From Devosia limi DSM 17137 (GTDB lineage: Bacteria; Pseudomonadota; Alphaproteobacteria; Rhizobiales; Devosiaceae), in contig NZ_FQVC01000002.1 of the NCBI RefSeq assembly GCF_900128975.1, positions 186,001 to 250,000 of the forward strand: 64,000 nt of DNA, written 5' to 3'. The translations under genes were made by a program, and so were the position numbers. The notes beneath the pieces are model-generated. The model had not been told where the DNA came from and searched no databases. It saw only the letters and a list, made by a program, of their open reading frames with translations. Shown here piece by piece: positions 15,522 through 24,423 of the stretch; position 1 is the first letter of the stretch, and every line of letters starts with the position of its first letter.

Positions 15522-16199
15522 ATGAAACTGCTGATTGGCAATCGCAATTATTCCAGCTGGTCGATGCGCCCCTGGCTGGTGCTGGCGCATTTCGAAATCC
15601 CCTTCGAAGACGAAGTGCTGCTGCTGTCCGGGGATGGCTGGCGCGAGACGCTGGCGGCGCGATCGCCGACGGGCAAGGTGCCGGTGCTGATCGATGGCGC
15701 GCTGGTGGTGCCCGAAACCATCGCGATCATCGAATACCTGGCTGATCTTTATCCCGACAAGCCGATCTGGCCGGCGGATCTGCAGCAGCGGGCGCTGGCG
15801 CGGGCGGCGAGCGCGGAAATGCATTCGGCATTCCTGGGGCTGCGTGGGCATGCGCCGATGAACCTGCGGGCCAATCATGCGGGCAAGGTGTCGGCTGACG
15901 CGGTGGGGCAGGACCTGCACCGGGTGGAAACGCTGTGGGGGCAATTGCTGGCCAGATCGGGCGGGCCGTTCCTGTTTGGCGCATTCACCGCGGCTGACGC
16001 GATGTTTGCGCCGCTGGCGACACGTATCCGCACCTATGGGTTGCCGGTCTCGGACACTTCTACTGCCTATGTGGAGGCGATCTATGGCCTGCCGGCATTC
16101 CAGGAATGGCTGGCGCTGGCGCTGAAGGAGCCATGGATTGTCGATGACGACGAAATCGACGTGATCCAGGGCCGCGTGGCGCGGGGTACGCTGGCATGA
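15522..16199 (+). CDS. Glutathione S-transferase family protein
   Basis: A 225-residue GST-like protein. The thioredoxin-fold N-domain (about 1-80) begins MKLLIGNRNYSSWSMRPWLV, with Ser/Tyr candidates for the glutathione-activating residue, a GKVPVLIDG cis-Pro loop and the ETIAIIEYLADLYP segment that binds the glutamyl part. The all-helical C-domain follows, with FTAADAMFAPLATRIRTYG. The natural substrate is unknown. It starts just past a terminator, so it has its own promoter or reads through, and its stop overlaps the start of the DUF1489 gene as ATGA, so the two are co-translated. Confidence 0.88.
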   Translation: MKLLIGNRNYSSWSMRPWLVLAHFEIPFEDEVLLLSGDGWRETLAARSPTGKVPVLIDGALVVPETIAIIEYLADLYPDKPIWPADLQQRALARAASAEMHSAFLGLRGHAPMNLRANHAGKVSADAVGQDLHRVETLWGQLLARSGGPFLFGAFTAADAMFAPLATRIRTYGLPVSDTSTAYVEAIYGLPAFQEWLALALKEPWIVDDDEIDVIQGRVARGTLA

Positions 16200-16621
16200 T
16201 CCATATGGTGAAGTTGTGCGTGGGTGTTTCCAGCATCGAGGAGCTGGAGGGCTACCGCAATGAGCGGGCACATTGGTGGGGGGCTGATTATGGCGAGGAT
16301 GTGCATGTGCACCGCACCCGCATGATGCCGAAGCGCGCCGAGGAAATGGTGGGGCAGGGGTCGATCTACTGGGTGATCGCCGGGGTGATCTGCTGCCGGC
16401 AGCCGATCCTGCGGCTGGCGACGCATGCCGATGATGAGGGCAAGAACTACTGCGACATCGTGATGAGCCCGGAGCTGGTGCGCACGGTTCCCTATCCCAA
16501 GCGGCCATTCCAGGGCTGGCGTTATCTCGAAACCAAAGACGCGCCACCCGATCTTGCCGCGAATGGCAATGACGATGCGATGGAACTGGCGGCTGACCTG
16601 GCGAAGCTGGGGTTGATCTAG
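16196..16621 (+). CDS. DUF1489 family protein
   Basis: A 141-residue member of DUF1489, a family I know mainly from alphaproteobacteria. Typical segments are MVKLCVGVSSIEELEGYR near the start, VHRTRMMPKRAEEM, GSIYWVIAGVICCRQPIL and VPYPKRPFQGWRYLE. No catalytic motif is established for the family, and its function is unknown. It overlaps the GST gene by four bases (ATGA), an arrangement that suggests a shared operon but not necessarily a shared pathway. The 16622-16800 gap after it holds nothing I can name beyond the leader of the next gene. Confidence 0.88.
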   Translation: MIHMVKLCVGVSSIEELEGYRNERAHWWGADYGEDVHVHRTRMMPKRAEEMVGQGSIYWVIAGVICCRQPILRLATHADDEGKNYCDIVMSPELVRTVPYPKRPFQGWRYLETKDAPPDLAANGNDDAMELAADLAKLGLI

Positions 16622-16800
16622 GCGGATTGGTAGCCGAGTGAGGCTATCGGGCAGCGAGGAATGGATTCCGACCTGAGGGGAATGCCCGGTGGGCGGGCAG
16701 CTGGCCTTTGGAGGCGCGCCGTGGTGCGTTCGCGGGTATGTGTGGACCTGCGCGGGTTTGCGGGCTTGCGGGGCGGAGGCGGGGGCCACATATTCTGCCT

Positions 16801-17520
16801 ATGGGAGAAAATGACCGCAGCCTGAAGCCGACGCCGGGAGCGAATGTCGAAAAGACATCCGCCAGCAGCGATATTGCCGATTTCGTCAAGCAGGTGGGCG
16901 CCATGGCGCGGCCAGGCGGTAGCCAGCAAGGGCGGCTGCTGTTTGCGCTGGACGCGACGATGAGCCGGCAGCCGACCTGGGACCTGGCGCAGGGCCTGCA
17001 GGCGGAAATGTTCAAGGCGATTCCCAAGGAGAGTGCGCTGCAGGTGCAACTGCAATATTTCCGCGGATTCGGTGAGTGCCGCGCCTCAAAGTGGGTCACC
17101 GACGCTTCGGCCCTGGCCAAGCTGATGAGCGGGATCGACTGCCGCGGCGGCAATACCCAGATTTCCAAGGTGTTTGCCCATGCCCGCGCTGAACACGCCA
17201 AGCGACGGATCAACGCGGTAGTGTTTGTCGGCGATGCGATCGAGGAAAATGTCGATGACCTGGCGGAAAAGGCCGGACAGTTGGGATTGCTGGGTCTGCC
17301 AATGTTCGTGTTCCAGGAGGGGCGCGACACCCGGGTGGAAGCGGCGTTCCGCGAATTTGCGCGGCTGAGCAAGGGCGCCTATGCGCGCTTTGACGCCTCG
17401 GCGCCGAAAGAGCTGGCCGAGTTGCTGAAGGCGGTGGCGGCCTATGCCAGCGGCGGAAGGGACCTGTTGAAACTGCAGAAGACAGCTTCGGCTCAGGCAC
17501 TGCTGGGGCAATTGCGCTGA
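16801..17520 (+). CDS. VWA-like domain protein, paired with a DnaJ-domain protein
   Basis: A 239-residue soluble protein with a von Willebrand A-like fold. [18 protein letters not shown] carries a MIDAS-like D-x-T-x-S at residues 51-55 (a variant of the usual DxSxS), and [16 protein letters not shown] matches the later VWA strand and metal-binding Asp. The rest predicts alternating helices and strands. I start at ATG 16801; an upstream frame opens earlier but its sequence is glycine/arginine-rich and unconserved. One base separates its stop from the start of the DnaJ-domain gene. This pair is seen in rhizobia; its role is not known to me. Confidence 0.75.
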   Translation: MGENDRSLKPTPGANVEKTSASSDIADFVKQVGAMARPGGSQQGRLLFALDATMSRQPTWDLAQGLQAEMFKAIPKESALQVQLQYFRGFGECRASKWVTDASALAKLMSGIDCRGGNTQISKVFAHARAEHAKRRINAVVFVGDAIEENVDDLAEKAGQLGLLGLPMFVFQEGRDTRVEAAFREFARLSKGAYARFDASAPKELAELLKAVAAYASGGRDLLKLQKTASAQALLGQLR

Positions 17521-17521
17521 C

Positions 17522-18229
17522 ATGACCTACTTTTTTATTGGCGGCATTGTCCTGCTAGCTGTGTTGGCTGCCTATCAGGCTTTTCGCAATACCAGTCCGC
17601 AAACCCGCAGCAAGACGCTGCGCTGGGGTGTCGGCGGCGGCGCGGCAGTGCTAGCGGCGCTGCTGTTGATCGCGCGCCGCGTGGACCTGGCGGCGTTTCT
17701 CGGGGTGGCGGCAGCGTCGATCCTGCGTACCGGACGCCTGGGCCCGTTCGACCTGGAAAAGCTTGGCCGGGGCCCGGATGATAGCGACAGCGATGTATCC
17801 AAGGTGCGCAGTCGGTACTTCGCGATGGAGTTGGATCACGACAGCGGCGCAGTGCATGGCATGGTGCGGGCGGGGCAATTTGCCGGCGAAGACCTGATGA
17901 ATCTGGGCGAGGACGAGACGCGGGCGCTGATTCAGGAGATCGTCGGCGACCCCGATAGTGTCAGCCTGCTGGAAAGCTGGCTGGATGCAAACCGGGCTGG
18001 TTGGCGCGAGTATTTCGAGGAGCAGGCGCGCGGCGGCGGTGGGCCGGGTGCCGCGGGCGATCCGGTGGAAGAGGCCTATGCAGTATTGGGACTACAGCCG
18101 GGAGCGAGCGATGAGGATATTCGTGCGGCGCATCGGGAACTGATGAAGGGTGTGCATCCCGATCACGGCGGATCGAGCTATCTGGCGTCCAAGATCAATG
18201 AAGCCCGGGACCTTTTGCTGAAGCGGTAG
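17522..18229 (+). CDS. Membrane-anchored protein with C-terminal DnaJ domain
   Basis: A 235-residue protein. The N-terminus has a membrane helix ([19 protein letters not shown]), a second hydrophobic stretch ([16 protein letters not shown]) and probably a third near residues 55-70. A soluble middle follows, and the last about 60 residues are a J domain: [28 protein letters not shown], then His212-Pro213-Asp214. The HPD triad is what stimulates DnaK ATPase, so this should recruit DnaK to the membrane. The J domain at the extreme C-terminus recalls DjlA/Tim14-type proteins. It follows the VWA gene by one base; the two probably act together. Confidence 0.82.
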   Translation: MTYFFIGGIVLLAVLAAYQAFRNTSPQTRSKTLRWGVGGGAAVLAALLLIARRVDLAAFLGVAAASILRTGRLGPFDLEKLGRGPDDSDSDVSKVRSRYFAMELDHDSGAVHGMVRAGQFAGEDLMNLGEDETRALIQEIVGDPDSVSLLESWLDANRAGWREYFEEQARGGGGPGAAGDPVEEAYAVLGLQPGASDEDIRAAHRELMKGVHPDHGGSSYLASKINEARDLLLKR

Positions 18230-18296
18230 GGCGCCCTGTGGGGCCGGTCCGGCAATTCAGATGCGGCCACCCAGGTGGCTGGATGGCCGGGGGATT

Positions 18297-18902
18297 TCAC
18301 GTCATCACCGGGTAGCTGTCTGCAAAGGCAGGGAGAGCGTTGGCGCGGCTGGAGAGGGCGGCGAGGCGAGGCAGACTGCCGAGCAGGCCGGGATGGGCGA
18401 CGGCGATGAAGTCGTAGGCGGATACCGAGCAGATGGTGGGCCCGCAGAGCGGGGAGTCATCGGGCCAATCGGCCTGGGCCTCAAGGGCGTCCAGGCCATT
18501 GCGGACCTGCAGGGACAAGCGCTGCTGCCAATCGGGCCAGTGGAATTGGGTGGGGCGGCGGATGGTTTCATAGACCAGCGCGACGCCCTTTTCGGCAATG
18601 CCATTGGCGTAACCGATCTGTTGCAGGGCGAGGCGCCGGCTGGGGCCGGTGGCGGGAAGCAGGCGCTTGGCGGGTTGCGCCGTGTCCTCAAGGTAATCGA
18701 TGATGGCGGATGTCTCGATCAGGCTATCGCCCTCTGGGGTGACCAGCACCGGGACGCGGCCGAGTGGGTTGAGGGCGGTGATGCCGTCAAAGTCGCTGGC
18801 GAGCACCTTGACCGGGCGCCGCTCGAACGGACGATCTTGCAGGGTGAGCCATAGCGCCACCCGGCGCACGAAGGGCGAGAGCGCGCCGCCATACAGAATC
18901 AT
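18297..18902 (-). CDS. Glutathione S-transferase family protein
   Basis: A 201-residue GST. The N-domain starts MILYGGALSPFVRRVALWL, with Ser9 in the usual activating position of bacterial GSTs, then ALNPLGRVPVLVTPEGDSLIETSAIIDYLED, which contains the cis-Pro loop and the Glu-Ser glutathione contact. The helical C-domain ends SRANALPAFADSYPVMT. It differs clearly from the other GST gene at 15522, so the two are not a recent duplication. It stands alone, convergent with the DnaJ-domain gene and divergent from mipZ, with 120 bases shared upstream. Substrate unknown. Confidence 0.88.
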   Translation of the reverse strand: MILYGGALSPFVRRVALWLTLQDRPFERRPVKVLASDFDGITALNPLGRVPVLVTPEGDSLIETSAIIDYLEDTAQPAKRLLPATGPSRRLALQQIGYANGIAEKGVALVYETIRRPTQFHWPDWQQRLSLQVRNGLDALEAQADWPDDSPLCGPTICSVSAYDFIAVAHPGLLGSLPRLAALSSRANALPAFADSYPVMT

Positions 18903-19023
18903 TGTGTATTTCCCCCGGTAGGCAAGCCTCAGACATTGAGCCGATGACGATTGTTCGGACTTGGGGGCCTTGTGCCGGGACGGCTAAACCCCGACTATCC
19001 CCCGAGATAGTGGAGCATTGCGG

Positions 19024-19932
19024 ATGACGCGGCAAGGCGCGCATGTCATCGTTGTTGGCAACGAAAAGGGCGGTTCGGGCAAGTCCACGACGGCCTTTCA
19101 TCTGGCTATCTACCTGCTCTATCAGGGTTATAAGGTCGCCAGCATCGACGTGGACAGTCGGCAGCAGACACTAACCCACTATGTGCGCAACCGCCGCGAA
19201 TGGGCGCGGGCCAAGGGGCTCAGGCTCCCCCACACCACCCATTTTCACCTGCCATTGTCGCGCGGTGATTCGATCAGTGAGAACCATCGCGTCGAGTTCG
19301 ACCTGTTTCGGCAGGCGGTGGGGGAGGTCGAGCAGGATGTCGATTTCCTGCTGGTGGATACGCCCGGCTTCGATACCCATCTAACCCGCCTGGCTCATTC
19401 GCTGGCCGACACGTTGATCACCCCGATCAATGACAGCCTGATCGATCTGAATGTGATGGCCCGTATCGACCCAATGACCGGCGAACCGCTCGAGATGAGC
19501 CATTATGCCCGGCTGGTGCAGCGCGCTCGCTCCGAGCGACTGACGATCGATGGGCGAACCTTCGACTGGGTGCTGGTGCGCAATCGCATCTCGATGCTGT
19601 CATCGCGCAATATGCGGCAGGTGCAAACCACGCTGGAGCGCATTGCGACGCGGCTGGGATGTCGGGTGGCCGATGGCATTGCCGAGCGGGTGATCTTCCG
19701 CTCGCTGTTTCCCACCGGGATGACGGTCTTTGATCCGTTGAGTGAGGAATTACTCGGCGGACTTCCCTCAATGTCGCATATCAGCGCAAGGCAGGAATAC
19801 AAGACGCTGGTGACTGCATTGCATTTGCCGACGAGCGAGCGGGCGGCGGCGCGCAAGGCAGTATTGGCCCGCCCAAACGAGGGCGAGGGCATTGCCGGCA
19901 GGTTCATGCATCTTGTCAGTAACGACAGCTGA
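19024..19932 (+). CDS. mipZ: Division-plane positioning ATPase MipZ
   Basis: A 302-residue P-loop ATPase of the ParA/MinD group. The deviant Walker A is NEKGGSGKST at 13-22, with the signature Lys15, and FLLVDTPGFDTHL supplies the Walker B Asp. VIVVGNEKGGSGKSTTAFHL, the YVRNRREWARAKGL helix and RMTGEPLEM-like middle match MipZ rather than a chromosome-partitioning ParA. In Caulobacter, MipZ binds ParB near the poles and keeps FtsZ from assembling there, so the ring forms at mid-cell. I take ATG 19024 (GGAG nine bases upstream) over an in-frame TTG at 19018. It is a single gene. Confidence 0.93.
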   Translation: MTRQGAHVIVVGNEKGGSGKSTTAFHLAIYLLYQGYKVASIDVDSRQQTLTHYVRNRREWARAKGLRLPHTTHFHLPLSRGDSISENHRVEFDLFRQAVGEVEQDVDFLLVDTPGFDTHLTRLAHSLADTLITPINDSLIDLNVMARIDPMTGEPLEMSHYARLVQRARSERLTIDGRTFDWVLVRNRISMLSSRNMRQVQTTLERIATRLGCRVADGIAERVIFRSLFPTGMTVFDPLSEELLGGLPSMSHISARQEYKTLVTALHLPTSERAAARKAVLARPNEGEGIAGRFMHLVSNDS

Positions 19933-20067
19933 CAGTTACCTCGCAAATAATGCAAATTCTTATCTTCAGTCGGTGAGGTTGTTCAGGTTCGAGAAACCGT
20001 TGAACACTAGGATGCCCGTCGGTGAAATGCATGCCGGCTCGCCAGATCCGGCTGCCGATGCGGTGGT

Positions 20068-21294
20068 GTGAGCTTGGAAATCGACAATTTCACTATCGTC
20101 GTTGCAACCGGTGCGATCGTATTCGTGCTTGGCACGCTCTTCGTTTTCATGTGGCAGCGCGATCGCCGTGCGCCGTGGCTCGGATGGCTGGCGCTGGGCT
20201 ATCTCATGGGTGCGCTGGCAACGCTTTTCCTGGCGCCACGTGGTAACGTTCCCAATCTCTACTCGATGGGTGTTGGCACTGCATTTCTGCTGCTGGCGTT
20301 CGGCTTCCTTTGGGTCTCCTGCCGCGTTTTTGCCGGCCGCCGGGTGATCTGGCTGCCCATCATCGCCGCGCCGACCCTGTGGATGAGCAGTTTCATCATC
20401 ACCGGCTTTAGTGAAATGGTAGGCGTGCGGGTGATTGTCGCTTCGCTGCCCGCAGCCGGCTTCCTGCTGATGGCGGCCCGCGAACTCTGGCTCAACCGCG
20501 ACGAAGGCCTGCCATCCTATGGTCCGGCGATTGGTTTTTTTGTCAGCGCCGGATTCTTTTTTGCCTTCCGCATAGCTGCGGTCGGATTGCTGCCGTTTCC
20601 CATCGGCGGACTTGACCTCCACCCAGCGGCGATGGCGACGTTCAACTTCGTTATCTTCTTTCATGCTGCGTTTATCAGTTTCCTGATGGTCAGCCTGACC
20701 AAGGAGCGGCACGAAGCAGCGCAGCGCACGCTGGCGGAGTCGGATGTGTTGACCGGCCTGCCGAACCGGCGGGCGTTTGTCAGTGATGCCGAGCGGCTGA
20801 TGCGCCGGCAGAAGAACATTCACTCGCCGCTCGCACTGCTGACCCTGGATCTCGATCACTTCAAGCTGGTCAATGATCGTTATGGTCATGATGCCGGCGA
20901 CCGCGTCTTGGGCGAGTTTGCCAAGGTGCTGACTGCCAGTCTGCGTTATGAGGACCTGCGGTTTCGCATGGGTGGCGAGGAATTCTGCTGCCTGCTGCCT
21001 GGCCTGACGCTGCGCGAGGCCCACGCGGTGGCCGAGCGCATCTGCGATACGTTCCAGTCAACGGCGGTGGAAGTGCTGGGGGGCACGGTGCGCTGCACGG
21101 TGAGCATCGGGATTTCATCAACGGATATCTGCGGCTACGTGCTCGAGGACCTGCTAAGCGAAGCCGATGCTGCGACCTATGAGGCCAAGGCGACGGGGCG
21201 CAACCGCGCCGTACTGGCTATCGCCGCGCCAAAGGTGCCGGTGCCGCAGACGGTGGGCAAGGTAACGGAAATTCGGGGCCGCCGCCGCGCCTAG
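20068..21294 (+). CDS. Membrane diguanylate cyclase (GGDEF)
   Basis: A 408-residue protein with about six membrane helices in residues 1-220 and a C-terminal GGDEF domain that makes cyclic-di-GMP from two GTP. The active-site loop is GGEEF at 302-306, and RYED at 293-296 forms the RxxD inhibitory site, so product feedback is expected. The segment DVLTGLPNRRAFVSDAERL opens the domain, and LDLDHFKLVNDRYGHDAGD has the metal-binding Asp. The membrane part is not a family I can name (no MASE signature seen). The start is GTG 20068, placing the first helix at once. It is a single gene. Confidence 0.9.
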   Translation: MSLEIDNFTIVVATGAIVFVLGTLFVFMWQRDRRAPWLGWLALGYLMGALATLFLAPRGNVPNLYSMGVGTAFLLLAFGFLWVSCRVFAGRRVIWLPIIAAPTLWMSSFIITGFSEMVGVRVIVASLPAAGFLLMAARELWLNRDEGLPSYGPAIGFFVSAGFFFAFRIAAVGLLPFPIGGLDLHPAAMATFNFVIFFHAAFISFLMVSLTKERHEAAQRTLAESDVLTGLPNRRAFVSDAERLMRRQKNIHSPLALLTLDLDHFKLVNDRYGHDAGDRVLGEFAKVLTASLRYEDLRFRMGGEEFCCLLPGLTLREAHAVAERICDTFQSTAVEVLGGTVRCTVSIGISSTDICGYVLEDLLSEADAATYEAKATGRNRAVLAIAAPKVPVPQTVGKVTEIRGRRRA

Positions 21295-21566
21295 GGGCTT
21301 GGGCCCGCCAGAGCGTCGTGACCGGTTGTCGGATCGGCCTAAGTCAAATTCAGGAAATCAATGTGGTGTCCCCGGGCTAGGCGGGAACCTCCTTCGGCCT
21401 TGCGGGCGGAAGCAGGCGGGTTCCGTCATCACGGGAATGAGCAGGGGAGCGGCGGCTGAGGCAGAGCCCGCGTGGTCGTTGCCGCAGTGACAGCGCTGAG
21501 CTGGCGCGCCTTGGGGAAGGGCGGATGGAAGAGGAAGCTCGGCATCCGGCAGGTGACGGACAAGCA

Positions 21567-21593
21567 AAGACCCGCGGGGAGGCCGCGGGTCTT
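21567..21593 (-). terminator. Terminator of the 21612 gene
   Basis: AAGACCCGCGG (21567-21577) pairs with CCGCGGGTCTT (21583-21593), loop of five. On the minus strand the stem is followed by TTTGCTTG. The remaining 21295-21566 holds no gene that I can support. Confidence 0.75.
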
Positions 21594-21611
21594 GGGAGGA
21601 TTTGGCAGCGG

Positions 21612-21884
21612 TTAGCGGCCGATCATCATGCGCAGTGCGCGTTTGCCGCCGGGGGCGAAGACATCAAGCTCGATGCTGACCGGTGGGTGGCCGGCGCGGC
21701 GGGTGCGTGATGACAGCGCCAGGACCGCGCCCAGCAGTTCGCCGACGGAGCGGCGTTGCGGGCGGGGCAGGAGGCGTGCCGTCATGCCGTTGAGGGCACG
21801 GCGACGAACACCAAGGTCTTCGGACGCAAGGCTGGAACGACCAACAAAGTTGGCCAGCTCCGTGAGGGCAGAACGTTCGCTCAT
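21612..21884 (-). CDS. Hypothetical 90-residue basic protein
   Basis: A small, arginine-rich soluble protein that I do not recognise. It starts MSERSALTELANFVGRSSLA with GGAG eight bases before the ATG, continues with a basic stretch (RRRALNGMTARLLPRPQRR), and ends in a strand-like segment PPVSIELDVFAPGGKRALRM. No membrane helix or metal site is visible. Its own ribosome-binding site and a matched terminator make it a convincing single-gene transcript. It sits 85 bases downstream of the start-to-stop direction of the carboxypeptidase gene, on the same strand, so limited read-through is possible. Function unknown. Confidence 0.6.
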   Translation of the reverse strand: MSERSALTELANFVGRSSLASEDLGVRRRALNGMTARLLPRPQRRSVGELLGAVLALSSRTRRAGHPPVSIELDVFAPGGKRALRMMIGR

Positions 21885-21969
21885 TGGGCTACTCCAAACA
21901 CAGGCACCAATTTGCTTCCCTGAATGGCCGGACTTGAATGTCCGGCTCGCGGCTTCTTAATGGGCTGGA

Positions 21970-23571
21970 TCAGCCCTGCATCGCCAGGCAGGAGAGATTC
22001 TGCTGCTTGAGGGCGTTGCACATATTGGTTGCGTCATCGCGGTCGCCGAACCCGACGAAGCGGGCGCGGAAGAAGGTCTGACCGTTCTTATCGAAGCGTT
22101 CCACATAGGAGCGGAAGTCCGAGAGATTGGTGACCTTGCCGGCTGCATCGCTCAGCAGGCCACGGGCATTCTCTTCGGTCGGTGCAGCGCCGATCTGGAC
22201 AATCCAGCCACCGGGCTGCGGCGCGGCTGCAGCGACGGCGCCGATGGAGCCGCTGGTCATCAGGTCGATAGGCTGGCTGCCGCCCTGCTCAACATTGCCG
22301 GGTGGCAGGAGTGGAGCAGAGGCCGGGGTTTGGCCGAGTGCGGCCGGTGGCGCGCCCAGGCTATAGGTTTCGCTGAGCCAGGCACCGATGACATCCTGGC
22401 TGGGATAGGCGGGCTGCGGCGCCTGGCTGGGCGCGGCAAGTGTGTTGGCGGCCTGGACGGCGGGCTGCAGGCCGAGATCTGCGGGCATCGGCGCCGGGAA
22501 GGGCGCAGTGCTGGCCACCGTGACCGGCGGCTGGATGGCGACGGGCATGGCCCGGGGCTGGGCTTGCGCGCCATTGGCCGCGACCAACTGGGCCAGGCGG
22601 AAGCCTGGCAGAGGCATGGGAGAGACGAAGACGGGGCGGGTCGGCTGGGCGACTGCGACCTGAACGTTGGCGCTGCCCTGCCGGCCTGGCTGCGGGATCA
22701 TCGCGGTCTGCAGATAATTGCCCTGGCGCCCCTTGGGCAAATAGCTGGCAACGAGATCGCGCACCTTCTGGTCGCGGGAGCCGGCCGAATTGAAGCCGAA
22801 AGCGACGACGACGATGTGGCGATTGTCCTTGCGGGCGGCAGTCAGCAGATTGGAGCCAGCTGCGTTGATGTAGCCGGTCTTGATGCCATCGACGGCGCCC
22901 ATATAGCCAAGCACGCGGTTGTGGTTGCCATAGGTCTTGCGACCGTACGAGAAGCTCTTGGTCTGGAAGAACTCGTAATAATTCGAGAAGTGCTGGTAGA
23001 CGGCGATACCGAGAATGGCCTGATCGCGCACGGTGGTGATCTGGCCGCCATCGGGCAGGCCCGAGGCGTTGCGGTACGTGGTGTTGCGCATGCCCAGCGC
23101 CCGGGCGGTCGCGGTCATGCGTTCGGCGAATTTTTCTTCCGAGCCAGAGATGTGCTCGGCGATGACGCGGGCCATGTCGTTGGCCGAAAGAGTCACCAGC
23201 GACTTGATGGCATCCTCAACCGTGATGGTGGAACCAGCGCGCAGGCCGAGCTTGGTCGGCACGGCCGCAGCGGCATGCCGGGACACGGTCATCTTGGTGG
23301 AAAGCTTGAGATTGCCGGAAGACAGCTCCTGGAACAACACATAGAGCGTCATCACCTTGGCCACCGAAGCCGGATAGCGTCGGCTGTCTGCTGCCTCTTC
23401 ATAGAGGACCTTGCCGGACTTGGCGTCGACAACAATGCCCGCATATTTTCGAAGGTTTTCGATAGCGTGGGCCGGCGCCGCCGTGTGCGCAAGCACCGCG
23501 AGCGAGACAATGAAAGCGGCAATGGCGCGAACAAAGACTGCCCGCCAAGGGGATTTCGCCTGGGAAGCCAC
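21970..23571 (-). CDS. D-alanyl-D-alanine carboxypeptidase with SPOR domain
   Basis: A secreted penicillin-binding protein of the DacA/PBP5 group. After a signal peptide (cleavage near AHA-IEN), the catalytic motifs are SVAK at 69-72, SAN at 129-131 and KTG at 230-232, all intact. A long Ala/Pro/Gln-rich linker leads to a C-terminal SPOR domain (GGWIVQIGAAPTEENARGLL to the end), which binds denuded septal glycan. That architecture points to trimming stem peptides at division sites. I choose GTG 23571 because GGAG precedes it by seven bases; GTG 23610 would add 13 residues. It is divergent from clpS. Confidence 0.9.
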   Translation of the reverse strand: MASQAKSPWRAVFVRAIAAFIVSLAVLAHTAAPAHAIENLRKYAGIVVDAKSGKVLYEEAADSRRYPASVAKVMTLYVLFQELSSGNLKLSTKMTVSRHAAAAVPTKLGLRAGSTITVEDAIKSLVTLSANDMARVIAEHISGSEEKFAERMTATARALGMRNTTYRNASGLPDGGQITTVRDQAILGIAVYQHFSNYYEFFQTKSFSYGRKTYGNHNRVLGYMGAVDGIKTGYINAAGSNLLTAARKDNRHIVVVAFGFNSAGSRDQKVRDLVASYLPKGRQGNYLQTAMIPQPGRQGSANVQVAVAQPTRPVFVSPMPLPGFRLAQLVAANGAQAQPRAMPVAIQPPVTVASTAPFPAPMPADLGLQPAVQAANTLAAPSQAPQPAYPSQDVIGAWLSETYSLGAPPAALGQTPASAPLLPPGNVEQGGSQPIDLMTSGSIGAVAAAAPQPGGWIVQIGAAPTEENARGLLSDAAGKVTNLSDFRSYVERFDKNGQTFFRARFVGFGDRDDATNMCNALKQQNLSCLAMQG

Positions 23572-23994
23572 CCGGTACTCCAACTCATTACTCTCGGGTG
23601 ACGACAGCACCCGTACACAACTACTCAGCTGGCTGGCGCGCGTAGCCCCTAAACCACCGCGCGCTCACCATTACCGACACGAAGATACGCCGCTGCCGTT
23701 ACCATTCCGTAAAATGCCACCGATTTTGGCGGTGGTGTGGTGTGGCGGTTACTTTTGCGTGAGAGGGGGCGGCGGGAAAGTCGGTGTTTGGCGGAAAGGG
23801 GGCGTAGAAACCTGCATCCCGGCCCGCACCGCGACGACCTCCGATGCGGTGGTGGAAGTCAGAAAACCGGCTGATTTCCTGGTGTTTGGGCAGCTCACGA
23901 ATATGAGATGGATTGGCCCTTAACACTGGGTAGATTTTGCTTACATAATGGGTCCACCATGCTGCTTCGTTTCCCTTACGACAGATATCTGACC
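23572..23994. other. Gap of about 420 bases between divergent dac and clpS
   Basis: Contains the promoters of both genes. The stretch from about 23700 to 23800 is rich in GGCGG and TGGTG runs on the plus strand but I see no gene in it. The AT-rich bases near 23930-23950 are the best candidate for the clpS promoter. If clpS starts at 23959 rather than 23995, the gap is 36 bases shorter. Confidence 0.45.
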
Positions 23995-24414
23995 ATGAAG
24001 ACCTTCGCTCTCCTCGATCACGATGCAGATGCGGGAGCCGCATTGCGGCTTGCGCCGGCCCCGGCTCATGCCGGGCCCCAGGACGATGAAGGGGGCAAGG
24101 GGGGAGATGGACGCGGCGGAACAGAAACCGGGACCGCGACGAAAACACGGCCCAAAACCAAGCGCCCTAACCTCTACAGGGTGCTGCTGCTAAACGACGA
24201 CTACACGCCCATGGAGTTCGTCGTTCTCGTGCTGCAGGACGTCTTCAACAAATCGCGTGAAGAAGCCATGCAGATCATGCTGCACGTCCACCAAAAGGGG
24301 GTTGGGGAGTGCGGCGTCTATCCATACGAAGTGGCCGAAACCAAGGTCACACGGGTCATGGACACGGCACGCAAAAATCAGCATCCGCTGCAATGCGTGA
24401 TGGAAAAGCAATAG
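23995..24414 (+). CDS. clpS: ATP-dependent Clp protease adaptor ClpS
   Basis: ClpS binds proteins with N-degron residues and hands them to ClpAP. The core is unmistakable: [19 protein letters not shown], then [22 protein letters not shown] (split over residues 80-101), with the substrate-pocket Asp and Met residues, and the closing [10 protein letters not shown]. The N-terminal about 60 residues are a disordered Gly/Lys/Thr-rich arm. The start is unsure: ATG 23995 gives 139 residues, ATG 23959 adds twelve, and neither has a strong ribosome-binding site. ClpA starts nine bases after the stop, so they form an operon of adaptor and unfoldase. Confidence 0.93.
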   Translation: MKTFALLDHDADAGAALRLAPAPAHAGPQDDEGGKGGDGRGGTETGTATKTRPKTKRPNLYRVLLLNDDYTPMEFVVLVLQDVFNKSREEAMQIMLHVHQKGVGECGVYPYEVAETKVTRVMDTARKNQHPLQCVMEKQ

Positions 24415-24423
24415 GAACATCAC

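Noticed and set aside
22330..23601. Plus-strand frame of 423 codons opposite the D,D-carboxypeptidase gene
   Set aside because: Opposite strand has signal peptide, SxxK, SAN, KTG and SPOR; this frame has none of the marks of a real protein.
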